A stretch of DNA of 64,000 nucleotides from Shewanella polaris (GTDB lineage Bacteria > Pseudomonadota > Gammaproteobacteria > Enterobacterales > Shewanellaceae): contig NZ_CP041036.1 of the NCBI RefSeq assembly GCF_006385555.1, positions 3,596,001 through 3,660,000 of the forward strand, written 5' to 3'. Shown piece after piece: positions 50,486-59,292 of the stretch (position 1 is the first letter of the stretch; each line of letters opens with the position of its first letter). The notes below the pieces were generated by a model that made no database searches, was not told where the DNA came from, and saw only the letters and a program-made list of their open reading frames with translations. A program made the translations under genes and the position numbers.

Positions 50486-51175
50486 TTACACCGATTTGGC
50501 TTCTGCGTCGGTTAACAATCGCCATTCACCAAGGGCTAAATCACTATCAAGTTCGATACTTCCCACAGCCTCGCGATGCAAGTTAATGACGTGATTACCT
50601 ACTGCAGCAAACATGCGTTTCACTTGATGGTACTTACCTTCACTGATGGTTAGCCTGACGTGAGTGGGATCAATAATGTCTAATAAGGCAGGCTTAGTAA
50701 GACCATCTTCGTTTCGTAATTCAATACCATTGGCAAATACCTGTATCAAACTGTCATCAATAGGATTGGCTAACTCCACTAAATAACGCTTACCACAATC
50801 TTTCTTCGGTGAAGTAATTTTATGTGACCACTGGCCGTCACTGGTAATTAACACTAGCCCTGTGGTGTCAGCATCTAAGCGACCAGCGATGTGCAAAGTG
50901 TTTATTTTTTCAATATCAATCAAACTCAATACCGAAGGGTATTCTTCATCAATGGTTGAGCAAATAGTGTCAACTGGCTTGTTCATCATGATGTAACGCT
51001 CGCCAATCACACTAATTAAGGTACCCTCTAAATGCACTGCCATTTGTGGCAGCACTTTAAAACCTGAGTCTTTCACCACAACGCCATCACAAGTTACATC
51101 ACCACGATGCAATGCTTTTTTAGCTAATGACCGAGTCAGTTCGGTACTTTCACAGATAAATTTGTCTAAACGCAC
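50486..51175 (-). CDS. rsuA: 16S rRNA pseudouridine(516) synthase
   Basis: A 229-residue RsuA-family enzyme. N-terminal S4 RNA-binding domain (MRLDKFICESTELTRSLAKK), then the catalytic Asp101 in AGRLDADTTGLVLITSDG and KYHQVKRMFAAVGN near the end. The length and the RLDADTTG motif fit RsuA, which modifies U516 of 16S rRNA, better than the 23S enzymes RluB/RluE. It stands alone on the minus strand. Confidence 0.88.
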   Translation of the reverse strand: MRLDKFICESTELTRSLAKKALHRGDVTCDGVVVKDSGFKVLPQMAVHLEGTLISVIGERYIMMNKPVDTICSTIDEEYPSVLSLIDIEKINTLHIAGRLDADTTGLVLITSDGQWSHKITSPKKDCGKRYLVELANPIDDSLIQVFANGIELRNEDGLTKPALLDIIDPTHVRLTISEGKYHQVKRMFAAVGNHVINLHREAVGSIELDSDLALGEWRLLTDAEAKSV

Positions 51176-51469
51176 AATGATTACTCAATCTAAAAATATT
51201 GGCGCTATTATGCTGCCTACACACTTAAATAGAAATCAATCACCGATATTTTTCACCACTATGGTAATTTTTGGTTACATATCGTGACAAAAAAGCCTGT
51301 AAATATCAGCCCATGCGGCTTGTTTTATAGGCGGAGAAGGCTTTAACATACAATTCACTATAAAAGTAATAGCTTTTCCCTTTGGATAAAGGGGTTATTG
51401 CTGAATTAAGCGACACAGCTCGCAATGCCCCCCATTGAAGGGCTCTATAAATAAAGCAAAGGAAACAAC

Positions 51470-53557
51470 ATGAGAAAACTGGTTATTGGAGGTCTATGTG
51501 CCTCGTTAATTGCAGGCTTAAGTGCTTGTAATGATGAAAAGGCAACCGTTGCACCTGCAGCAGATGTCGCTAAAACTGCCACAGCAACTGCAGTAGAAAC
51601 AGCGCTTACTTCAGGCATCAACTTTGACAACATCGACAAGTCAGTTCGCCCTCAAGACGATTTCTACATGTATGTTAATGGCATATGGATGAAAAAAGCT
51701 GAAATCCCAAGCGACCGTACCAGCATCGGTGCTTTTTACGACTTACGCGAAAAAGCACGTGATGACGTTAAAGCCATTATTGAAGATTTAAGTGCAACGC
51801 CTAATTTGGCCGACGGCACTGACGAACAAAAAGTAGCTGATTTATACCGCTCATTTATGGACGTTGAAACCTTAAATAAATTAGGTATTACGCCAATCCA
51901 AGCTGAGCTAGATAAAATTGCTGCATTAAAAGACAAAAAAGAATTAACCGCTTTCTTTGGTGAAAACCAAGTCAATGGTGGTGGCACACCTTTAGCATTT
52001 TATGTTGATATTGACGCTAAAGATTCAAGCCGTTATGCCACACATATTTATCAGTATGGTCTTAGCCTTCCTGAAAAAGATTACTATTTTAACGAAGCAG
52101 AACGTTTTGTTAATATTCGTAAAGCCTTTGTTGAACATATCGAAAAAATGTACAACTTGGCAGGCTTGCCAAATGCTAAAGCCAGTGCAGAAGCCATTTT
52201 AGCGCTAGAAACTCAAATTGCTGAAAAGCATTGGGACGTTGTTGAAAATCGCGACAGCACTAAAACTTACAACCTATACCAAGTTAAAAATTTGCCAGAA
52301 TTGGCTTCAGAGATTAACTGGGATGGTTATTTAGCTGCCCTAGGTGGCGACAAGCAAACTGATATTATTATCAACCAACCAAGCTATATCCAAGGTTTAA
52401 ACGAGGTCCTTAAAAACAACGACCTTGCGACTTGGAAAAACTACATGACTTGGATGACATTGACTCACAATGCCAGCAATTTATCTGAAGCATTAGATAA
52501 CGAAAACTTTGCCTTTTTCTCTAAGACTCTTAACGGTCAAGAAGAACAAGAGCCGCGTTGGAAGCGTGGTGTTAGTACTGTTAGCGGCACATTAGGCGAA
52601 GTCGTCGGTAAAGTATATGTGAAACGTCATTTTGCACCAGAAGCAAAAACACGTATGGAGCAATTAGTTAGCAACTTAAGCGGTGCTTATGGTTCAAGCA
52701 TTGATTCATTAGATTGGATGAGTGCAGACACTAAAGTTGCCGCAAAGGATAAACTAGCCAAATTTAATCCAAAAATTGGTTACCCAAACAAATGGGATGA
52801 TTACACCAAGCTCACCATTAAAGCAGATGATTTAGTCGGTAACAGCAACCGAGCTGCTATTTTTGAACATAATAAGAGCATTGCTAAGTTAGGCCAGCCC
52901 ATTGATAGAGATGAATGGCACATGACCCCGCAAACGGTTAATGCTTACTACAACCCAACCATGAACGAAATCGTGTTCCCTGCTGCGATTTTACAGCCTC
53001 CATTCTTCAACTTAGAAGCCGATGATGCTGTAAATTACGGCGGTATTGGTGCAGTTATCGGTCACGAAATGGGCCATGGATTTGACGATCAAGGCGCTAA
53101 GTTTGACGGTACTGGTAGCATGCGTGACTGGTGGACCGAAGCTGACTTAACAGCATTTGAAGCCAAAGGTAAGGCGTTAATTGCTCAGTACGATGGTTAC
53201 CAAGTGTTTGACGACTTACACGTTAATGGTAGCCTAACATTAGGCGAAAACATCGGTGACTTATCCGGTGTGACCATTGCTTATAAAGCTTACAAAATGT
53301 CACTTGACGGTAAAGAAGCACCGATTATTGATGGTTTAACTGGTGACCAACGCTTCTTCATGGGCTTCACCCAAATTTGGCGTGTGAAGATGAAAGAAGA
53401 AGCAATGCGTAACCGTGTAGCAACTGATCCACATTCACCTGGTCACTTCCGTGCCTTAGGTGCCTTATCTAACATGCCTGAGTTCTATAGTACTTATGAC
53501 GTGAAAGAAGGCGACAAGATGTATATTGAACCAGCTAAACGCGTAAAAATTTGGTAA
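51470..53557 (+). CDS. pepO: M13-family metallopeptidase (PepO-like), lipoprotein
   Basis: A 695-residue zinc endopeptidase of the neprilysin family. The zinc motif is HEMGH (about residues 532-536, in VIGHEMGHGFDDQG) and the third ligand Glu is in GENIGDLSG; the upstream ILQPPFF and C-terminal RVKIW are typical. The N-terminus is a lipoprotein signal (AGLSACNDE) with the lipobox Cys at about residue 20, placing it on a membrane facing the periplasm. AAAGGA 8 nt before the ATG. It probably degrades short peptides. Confidence 0.9.
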   Translation: MRKLVIGGLCASLIAGLSACNDEKATVAPAADVAKTATATAVETALTSGINFDNIDKSVRPQDDFYMYVNGIWMKKAEIPSDRTSIGAFYDLREKARDDVKAIIEDLSATPNLADGTDEQKVADLYRSFMDVETLNKLGITPIQAELDKIAALKDKKELTAFFGENQVNGGGTPLAFYVDIDAKDSSRYATHIYQYGLSLPEKDYYFNEAERFVNIRKAFVEHIEKMYNLAGLPNAKASAEAILALETQIAEKHWDVVENRDSTKTYNLYQVKNLPELASEINWDGYLAALGGDKQTDIIINQPSYIQGLNEVLKNNDLATWKNYMTWMTLTHNASNLSEALDNENFAFFSKTLNGQEEQEPRWKRGVSTVSGTLGEVVGKVYVKRHFAPEAKTRMEQLVSNLSGAYGSSIDSLDWMSADTKVAAKDKLAKFNPKIGYPNKWDDYTKLTIKADDLVGNSNRAAIFEHNKSIAKLGQPIDRDEWHMTPQTVNAYYNPTMNEIVFPAAILQPPFFNLEADDAVNYGGIGAVIGHEMGHGFDDQGAKFDGTGSMRDWWTEADLTAFEAKGKALIAQYDGYQVFDDLHVNGSLTLGENIGDLSGVTIAYKAYKMSLDGKEAPIIDGLTGDQRFFMGFTQIWRVKMKEEAMRNRVATDPHSPGHFRALGALSNMPEFYSTYDVKEGDKMYIEPAKRVKIW

Positions 53558-53599
53558 TAACCAAGATGGATGACTGACCTAGGTCACATTTACACACAA

Positions 53600-53628
53600 A
53601 AAGGGCATCGAAAGATGCCCTTTTTTAT
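53600..53628 (+). terminator. Terminator after the M13 peptidase gene
   Basis: AAGGGCATC/GATGCCCTT stem with a 4-nt loop and six T after it. Confidence 0.85.
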
Positions 53629-53772
53629 AAGTAAAAAAATAACCAATTGATAATAAAAACAAATACTACATAAATCCAGATTCATATATATCATTAAACC
53701 TTATTCATTAATCTTCCTATCCAGCCAAAAGTCGGTACATTAAGTTAACAGACATTATGCTGGAGCTATTCA

Positions 53773-54552
53773 ATGAATAAGTTGTTTCGTACCTTCTTTA
53801 TATTCTTAATTTTACTGTCTACCCGTGGCGCGATAGCTCAACCTAACGAGGTTAAATATGCCAAGTTAGCTCAAGCATCCGACTTCAGCCAGCAATCAAC
53901 CAATGATATTGAACAGCTAATGGCACTGAACGAACACACTTCAGCGCAAGTTAACCAAGACACCGATGACTTAGACGCTTTGATGAATAGAGCCCCCGTC
54001 GCACAACAAGAACTCATCAACCTACTTCATAGCATTACCCAGTTAAGTAATACCGGCACGATTATTCCTGCCACTAAAAGTTACCAACGAGCAGCGCAAA
54101 AAGTTCACACAAAATTTGATGGCGATGCCAGTCAACTGACCGATATAGCGCGAGCAAGTGTGGTGGCTAATGATGTTAAAAGCTTATTATCAAGTTATCA
54201 ACAACTGCGTCAGCACACCGAAATTGTGCAATTGAAAAACCGCTTTGCTCAACCCAAAATGTCAGGTTATCGTGACTTAAATGTATTAGTAAAATTACCG
54301 ACAAGCCAAATGGTGGTGGAGATTCAGTTTCATTTAAACGATATTGCTGAGATAAAAAGCGGCCCAGAACATTATATTTACGAGCAAATTCAACAGATAG
54401 AAACTCAAGCTAAAGCAACCTCTAGGCAGCTAGACGATTGGGAACAAGCCAAAATAGTTAAGCTTCGTCAAGATTCTCATAAGCAATATCATAAAGCGTG
54501 GTTAAGTTACAAACGCCAAAGTTTATATGAATCACAAGCACAAGTAGCATAA
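53773..54552 (+). CDS. Exported protein with a RelA/SpoT-like nucleotidyltransferase domain
   Basis: 259 residues starting with a signal peptide (MNKLFRTFFIFLILLSTRGAIAQ, cleavage expected around residue 22). The central region carries the sequence of RelA/SpoT synthetase-fold proteins in the right order: DIARASVV (Asp124), KNRFAQPKMSGYRDLNV (about 155-171, compare the (p)ppGpp synthetase block ending GYRSLH), and VVEIQFHL (Glu183, compare VEIQIRT), then EHYIYE. The two acidic residues that hold metal in synthetases are therefore present. A periplasmic or secreted destination is unusual for a nucleotide enzyme. Catalysis is not proven. It is followed 159 bases later by a SUKH-family protein, beyond a terminator. 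Confidence 0.55.
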   Translation: MNKLFRTFFIFLILLSTRGAIAQPNEVKYAKLAQASDFSQQSTNDIEQLMALNEHTSAQVNQDTDDLDALMNRAPVAQQELINLLHSITQLSNTGTIIPATKSYQRAAQKVHTKFDGDASQLTDIARASVVANDVKSLLSSYQQLRQHTEIVQLKNRFAQPKMSGYRDLNVLVKLPTSQMVVEIQFHLNDIAEIKSGPEHYIYEQIQQIETQAKATSRQLDDWEQAKIVKLRQDSHKQYHKAWLSYKRQSLYESQAQVA

Positions 54553-54615
54553 GGGTTCAACACCTTATTATTCAGAGTTCTACCTTGTTTCGACTCCACA
54601 TCCGTTTCACCCTTT

Positions 54616-54641
54616 GCGCTCATATGAGCGCTTTTTTTTTG
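54616..54641 (+). terminator. Terminator after the RelA/SpoT-like gene
   Basis: GCGCTC/GAGCGC stem around a 4-nt loop, then a run of nine or more T. It separates that gene from the SUKH gene, so these are not one simple transcript. Confidence 0.85.
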
Positions 54642-54711
54642 CCAGATAAGATCCGCTACAACCACATCTGTTATACTCGCGAACATTACGATGATACTGC
54701 CGGACAATGTT

Positions 54712-55113
54712 ATGAATGAAATTATTGAACAACTACAAGAATTAAGCGAAACAGTACCTGTCCCGCTAGAATTGCCAACATTTGAGCAACTTGTAGAAGT
54801 TGAAGAACAGATTTTAATCGGTTTACCCAAGGATCTAAAAGAGTTCTTACTGTATGGCAGCGATGTTATTTATGGCACCATTGAACCCGTAACCGCTGCA
54901 GATCCTTCCTCGCACACTTACCTACCCGAAGTGACCTGTTATGCATGGTCTATAGGGATGCCCCGTGAACAAATTGCCATTTGTCAGAAAGGCGATAGCT
55001 TTTACTGTATTGATGAGGAAGGCATAGTGCGATTTTGGAAAAATGGTCGCTTTAAGGAAGAAGGCTGGGAATCATTATGGGATTGGGCCGAAGATGTATG
55101 GCTTAACCAGTAA
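54712..55113 (+). CDS. SMI1/KNR4 (SUKH) family protein
   Basis: 133 residues from the preferred start. LPTFEQLVEVEEQILIGLP and KDLKEFLLYGSDVIYGTIEP are the SUKH/SMI1-KNR4 signature, followed by AICQKGDSFYCIDEEGIVRFW and WDWAEDVWL. The family supplies immunity proteins to many polymorphic toxins but also has housekeeping members. A start at 54691 adds seven residues; the ATG at 54712 has GGA 7 nt upstream and is preferred. A TATACT-like -10 box lies just before 54691, so the gene has its own promoter. Confidence 0.8.
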   Translation: MNEIIEQLQELSETVPVPLELPTFEQLVEVEEQILIGLPKDLKEFLLYGSDVIYGTIEPVTAADPSSHTYLPEVTCYAWSIGMPREQIAICQKGDSFYCIDEEGIVRFWKNGRFKEEGWESLWDWAEDVWLNQ

Positions 55114-55234
55114 CCCTAACTAAACAGAATGCAACGACTCAACTTGGGGTAAATAAACCAAAATTACAATATTTGGCTTATATCTTACCTCTTATGATCC
55201 CAAGCTGAGGTTAACTACAAATACGAGAATGACT

Positions 55235-55735
55235 ATGTCGAAAAATACCGGTTTAAATGCGATTGAGATCCAATATTTACGTCTATCTTTAGGCTTAACA
55301 ACTGAACAAGTTGCGAGCCTCACTAAAACCAGTAACGAAAACGTAATGTCATGGGAGTCTGGCGAACAAGAAGCGCCTATCCCAGCGCAGAAAAAGTTAT
55401 TAGAAATCGATGATATTATCGAAATGCAAGTGCTCAACACCTCTGATGGTATTGAAGAGTTATTTAAAAAAGAACCTAAGCGCCGTTTAGCGTTTGTGGT
55501 ATATCCGACTCAAGCACTTTACACCCAATACAATCCTGAATTTTTAAGCTCTTTGCCATTAACAGAATTGTACAATACCGCTGCATGGCGTATTAAGAAA
55601 GAATGTAAACTGGTTTTAGAAGTCGATGTAAGCCTAGTTGCATTAGATGCCGAAGCCTATAAAGCTTATCGTGCAGATAATGGCATGAGCGAAAGCCGTG
55701 AAAGCCGTGCTAAATGGGCTGCGACTCAGTTATAA
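55235..55735 (+). CDS. DUF4447 protein with N-terminal helix-turn-helix
   Basis: About 166 residues. The N-terminus ([19 protein letters not shown], then [15 protein letters not shown]) is XRE-like helix-turn-helix, a DNA-binding look. The rest ([20 protein letters not shown] onward) is the DUF4447 domain of unknown function, largely restricted to Shewanella-type bacteria. A start at 55229 is possible; GAG about 7 nt before the ATG at 55235 favours the latter. A terminator follows. Confidence 0.75.
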   Translation: MSKNTGLNAIEIQYLRLSLGLTTEQVASLTKTSNENVMSWESGEQEAPIPAQKKLLEIDDIIEMQVLNTSDGIEELFKKEPKRRLAFVVYPTQALYTQYNPEFLSSLPLTELYNTAAWRIKKECKLVLEVDVSLVALDAEAYKAYRADNGMSESRESRAKWAATQL

Positions 55736-55760
55736 ATGTTTGCATATTAACAATAGTTGC

Positions 55761-55788
55761 AAAAAAGGAAGCCTAGCGCTTCCTTTTT
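55761..55788 (+). terminator. Terminator after DUF4447
   Basis: GGAAGC/GCTTCC stem, 5-nt loop, A-run before and T-run after. Confidence 0.8.
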
Positions 55789-55797
55789 TAATGATGG

Positions 55798-56430
55798 TTA
55801 TGTTGTTGCATTGGCTAGCGCAGCTGTTTTGGCTAGCGCAGCGGCCAAAGCGGGGCGTTGTTTTAGCCGATCGCGATACGCTAGCAACTTTGGCGGCAGA
55901 TGTTGCTCAAACCCCAAAGCCCACCCTAAGGTTTGAGTTAATAAAATATCGGCAACCATAGGCTCGCTACCACATAAAAAACCAGACTCTGGAATCCAAG
56001 TTTCAGCTATAGCAGCAGCTTGATCAAACTCCCATTTAGCCACAGCAAACATAGCGTCTACGCGTAATTTTTTTGGCAGTGCAAAGCGGTGCTTACCCAT
56101 ACTCCAAAGTGGCTGCTCAAGTTCGCTAATCACAAAACTCACCCAGCGTTCATGAATACCAGACTGCTCAGTACCTAGCTTTGGTAACCAATAGCCTTGA
56201 CCGTATTTTTCGGCTAAGTAACGCATAATGGCAGCTGATTCGGTTAACACAAAATCACCATCGCTCAACACTGGTATTTTCCCGCTAGGATTAAGGGTTA
56301 AAAAGGCGTCACTTTTATTTTCACCTTTGGCAAAATCAATAAAATGAAATTGCCATTCAACACCTAATTCTTCTAAAAACCAAGATACTCGGAGCGCACG
56401 ACTTTTTTGGGTTCCGTATAACGTAATCAT
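55798..56430 (-). CDS. Glutathione S-transferase family protein
   Basis: A 210-residue GST. The thioredoxin-like N-terminal domain begins ITLYGTQKSRALRVSWFLEELG and contains GKIPVLSDGDFVLTESAAIMRYLAEKYG, whose Glu-Ser pair binds glutathione. The C-terminal helical domain ends CGSEPMVADILLTQTLGWAL. No class-specific assignment is possible. GGAGC upstream of the ATG. It is convergent with DUF4447 and read in the same direction as the TonB receptor behind it. Confidence 0.9.
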   Translation of the reverse strand: MITLYGTQKSRALRVSWFLEELGVEWQFHFIDFAKGENKSDAFLTLNPSGKIPVLSDGDFVLTESAAIMRYLAEKYGQGYWLPKLGTEQSGIHERWVSFVISELEQPLWSMGKHRFALPKKLRVDAMFAVAKWEFDQAAAIAETWIPESGFLCGSEPMVADILLTQTLGWALGFEQHLPPKLLAYRDRLKQRPALAAALAKTAALANATT

Positions 56431-56466
56431 TTAAGCTCCATATTATATAGTGAGAATAATGAGAAC

Positions 56467-56499
56467 AAAAAAACCACATTGCACCTTAAGTGAATGTGG
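56467..56499 (-). terminator. Terminator of the TonB-receptor gene
   Basis: CCACATT/AATGTGG (7 bp, 12-nt loop), followed on the minus strand by a run of U. Confidence 0.75.
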
Positions 56500-56525
56500 C
56501 TTTGGTGTATCTTATGACGTTGTCA

Positions 56526-59093
56526 TTAGAAATTCATTGTGACTTTAGTATAAATATAACGACCTAATGGATTATGTACACCCATTGCATAACCGTATAA
56601 ATCTGCGTCGCCATCACCAATTGCAAACGATGGTTCCTCGTCAAACACGTTATTGACACCTACAGATAACTTAACCGTGTCATTGAAGCGATATGAACCA
56701 GACATATCAACTAACAACTGTGCATCTACAGTACGCGTTTTGTTGTAGTCTTCAAACTCGCCGATATAACTTAAGTTAACGTTAGCCGCAAAGTCATCCA
56801 TGTTCCAATTAGTTGTAGCTAACCAACGGTGTTGCGGATACTCGTACTCGCCAGTGTAATCAATAGTCTCACCATCGATTTCTTTTTCAAAACTGATTAA
56901 GTAACTGTACTCTAGTCCAAATTTAACACTACCGTAGCGATCTAACTCAAGGCCATAATGTGTCGATAAATCCACGCCTTGTACTTCTTGAGAACCAATA
57001 TTGACGAACGCTGATTGAATAACATCAATCGAACCGAATGTTTCACCGGCTTGTGGCGTATTTCGCAGACAAATAGTGCTATTTTGATCATTACAGTTTT
57101 CGTCATAAAGATCTTGGTTTTGCAGCGAGTCAATTTTGTTATCTTGTAAGATATTATAAAAATCTAAACCAATATCAAATTGCTGACTTGGTGCCCAAAT
57201 CATCCCCACGTTCCAAGTCTCAGACTCCTCCGCTTCAAGGTTCGGGTTGCCTGCAAAGACAAAGTTATAATCCAATAACTCACAATCAACGTTATCAGCA
57301 GCACAGCGATAACTATCAACTAAAAAGTCACTCTTTTCTGATGGCCCAAGGCCAATTTGAGCTAATGAAGGTGCACGGAAACCTGTCGACCATGAACCAC
57401 GTGCCGTCAGCTCTTCATTGATCCCCCATAGGAAAGCCACTTTAGGATTGGTAGTTGAACCAAAGTCACTATAGTTATCATAACGACCGGCTAACTGCAG
57501 CTCAAAATTATCTGTCACTGGGATAGAAAACTCTACATATGCGGCATATTGATCCCGTGAACCAAAAGCTGAAACCGCTTCGGTACCAAAAATTAACCCT
57601 CGTTGAAACTGCTCATCTGGCACATCGCTAACATCTTCTTCACGATATTCTGCACCCGCAGCCATCATGATATCGCGATCCGCCAAGGTAAATGCATGAC
57701 CTGAAATGCTGGCATCATAAGCGGTGATATGTGATTCACCTTGTCTCACTAAGCTCGTGGTGATGCGATCTATCACATCAGGCGAGTTGATATTGCCACC
57801 AAATGGATTGTAGTTACCGGCATCAATTTCAGCTTGTAAGTAATCGGTTCTTACCCAACCTTGTGAGCGATCACCCGTTTGAGTTGACTCACTGCGACCT
57901 CGTTGTGCTGAAACTTCCCAATCCCAATCATTAACGACACCGCGAAGTCCGGCAACCACACGCATAGTATCGGATTCGATATCCCAACGACGAGGACCCG
58001 CGTCAACAGTACGGAAACGACCAATATCAATGTCTTGTCCAAAAGGGTTATTGGGGTGAGTACCAGGCACAGTTAAGCCTGCATCTTCATCTAATGGCGT
58101 TGGTGCGCCGCCCGCTTCAGAAGTATTATGTTGCACAGACAGTTCTAAAAATGCAGTTAAGTCATCACCTAAAATATATTCAAATTGGCCAATAGCCCCC
58201 ACACGTTCAGACGTTGGAATCGTTAAGTTATAAGGACCGTAGTCAAATAAACAGCTACCACTTGCAGTAGCGCTATCGGCCGGGCAATCTGGATCAATGG
58301 TTTTCACGCCATCAACATAAAAATAACCAGGGAAGCCACGAGAAGAACGGTAATCTTCACCACCGTAAGCTGATTGGTTCGCGGTGCCAAAACGGCCCAT
58401 ATCGCTCGCAGACAACGTGCCATTAGTAAAGTAATCAAGAATGATTGATGCGCTGCCTTTGTCAGCCTTCATGCCCCACACTAAACTGGCTGTAGTTTCA
58501 TCATAACCAGTACCACTGTCATCACCATAACCAACACTAAGTTCGATGCCTTCAATGTCTTTTCTTAATACAATATTAACCACACCAGCAATAGCATCAG
58601 AACCATAAATAGCTGATGCACCGTCTTTAAGAATATCAATCCGTTCAATGGCCGATACAGGAATATTATTAATATCGACAAATGAATTGGAGATCCCTTC
58701 AGCAAAAGCACTCGATCCAACACGGCGACCATTAATAAGCACCAAAGTGGCATCAGGCCCTAAGCCACGCAAACTGATTGATGCACCGCCGTTTGCAGTA
58801 GAATCTTGGCTGTTACCACGGGTTGAAAATGCACCTGAACCATTTGCCGGCATACGTTCAAGCAATTGCTGTAGGTTATCAAAACCCATATTTTCGATAT
58901 CATCTTTATTCAACGATTGTATTGGTGAAGGCCCTTCAATATCAGTTCGTTTGATACGGGAACCCGTCACTTCAATTCGTTCAACTTTTGAATCGGCGCC
59001 GACATCAGCAGCTTGAGTAACAAAGGCGATTGGAGCAAGGGACACTGACACAGCAATAGCGCATGCGCTGCGAAAAAGGTTAGTTTTTTTCAT
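56526..59093 (-). CDS. TonB-dependent outer-membrane receptor
   Basis: About 855 residues with a signal peptide (residues 1-27). The plug domain is clear: VERIEVTGSRIKRTDIEGPS, LQQLLERMPANGSG, SISLRGLGPDATLVLINGRR and ERIDILKDGASAIYGSDAIAGVVNIVLRK. The 22-strand barrel ends with an aromatic C-terminus (YTKVTMNF). The subtype resembles Shewanella/Alteromonas receptors for carbohydrates or peptides, not the classic siderophore ones; no substrate is assigned. Two ATGs overlap; AAGG 6 nt before the one at 59093 is better. A 7-bp inverted repeat lies 50 bp upstream. Confidence 0.93.
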   Translation of the reverse strand: MKKTNLFRSACAIAVSVSLAPIAFVTQAADVGADSKVERIEVTGSRIKRTDIEGPSPIQSLNKDDIENMGFDNLQQLLERMPANGSGAFSTRGNSQDSTANGGASISLRGLGPDATLVLINGRRVGSSAFAEGISNSFVDINNIPVSAIERIDILKDGASAIYGSDAIAGVVNIVLRKDIEGIELSVGYGDDSGTGYDETTASLVWGMKADKGSASIILDYFTNGTLSASDMGRFGTANQSAYGGEDYRSSRGFPGYFYVDGVKTIDPDCPADSATASGSCLFDYGPYNLTIPTSERVGAIGQFEYILGDDLTAFLELSVQHNTSEAGGAPTPLDEDAGLTVPGTHPNNPFGQDIDIGRFRTVDAGPRRWDIESDTMRVVAGLRGVVNDWDWEVSAQRGRSESTQTGDRSQGWVRTDYLQAEIDAGNYNPFGGNINSPDVIDRITTSLVRQGESHITAYDASISGHAFTLADRDIMMAAGAEYREEDVSDVPDEQFQRGLIFGTEAVSAFGSRDQYAAYVEFSIPVTDNFELQLAGRYDNYSDFGSTTNPKVAFLWGINEELTARGSWSTGFRAPSLAQIGLGPSEKSDFLVDSYRCAADNVDCELLDYNFVFAGNPNLEAEESETWNVGMIWAPSQQFDIGLDFYNILQDNKIDSLQNQDLYDENCNDQNSTICLRNTPQAGETFGSIDVIQSAFVNIGSQEVQGVDLSTHYGLELDRYGSVKFGLEYSYLISFEKEIDGETIDYTGEYEYPQHRWLATTNWNMDDFAANVNLSYIGEFEDYNKTRTVDAQLLVDMSGSYRFNDTVKLSVGVNNVFDEEPSFAIGDGDADLYGYAMGVHNPLGRYIYTKVTMNF

Positions 59094-59144
59094 GATCATC
59101 CTTAACGTTAATTTATTGTTTTATATCCATGACTACGGCAAACT

Positions 59145-59163
59145 GCGGTAACAAGATTACCGC
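59145..59163. promoter_or_regulatory. Inverted repeat upstream of the TonB receptor
   Basis: GCGGTAA/TTACCGC is perfect with a 5-nt spacer. It lies in the promoter region shared by the receptor gene and the broken transporter gene, a likely operator or leader hairpin. No regulator gene is nearby. Confidence 0.45.
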
Positions 59164-59292
59164 CTACTACTTTCTTGGATTCTAATATACCCATCCAAGT
59201 TAATTCAAAAATTAACAATGTCAATACAAAGTAGCAACAAAAGTACAACTAAATACTTAGCTAAGAATAAATAATTAAAAAAGTGAATTTAC

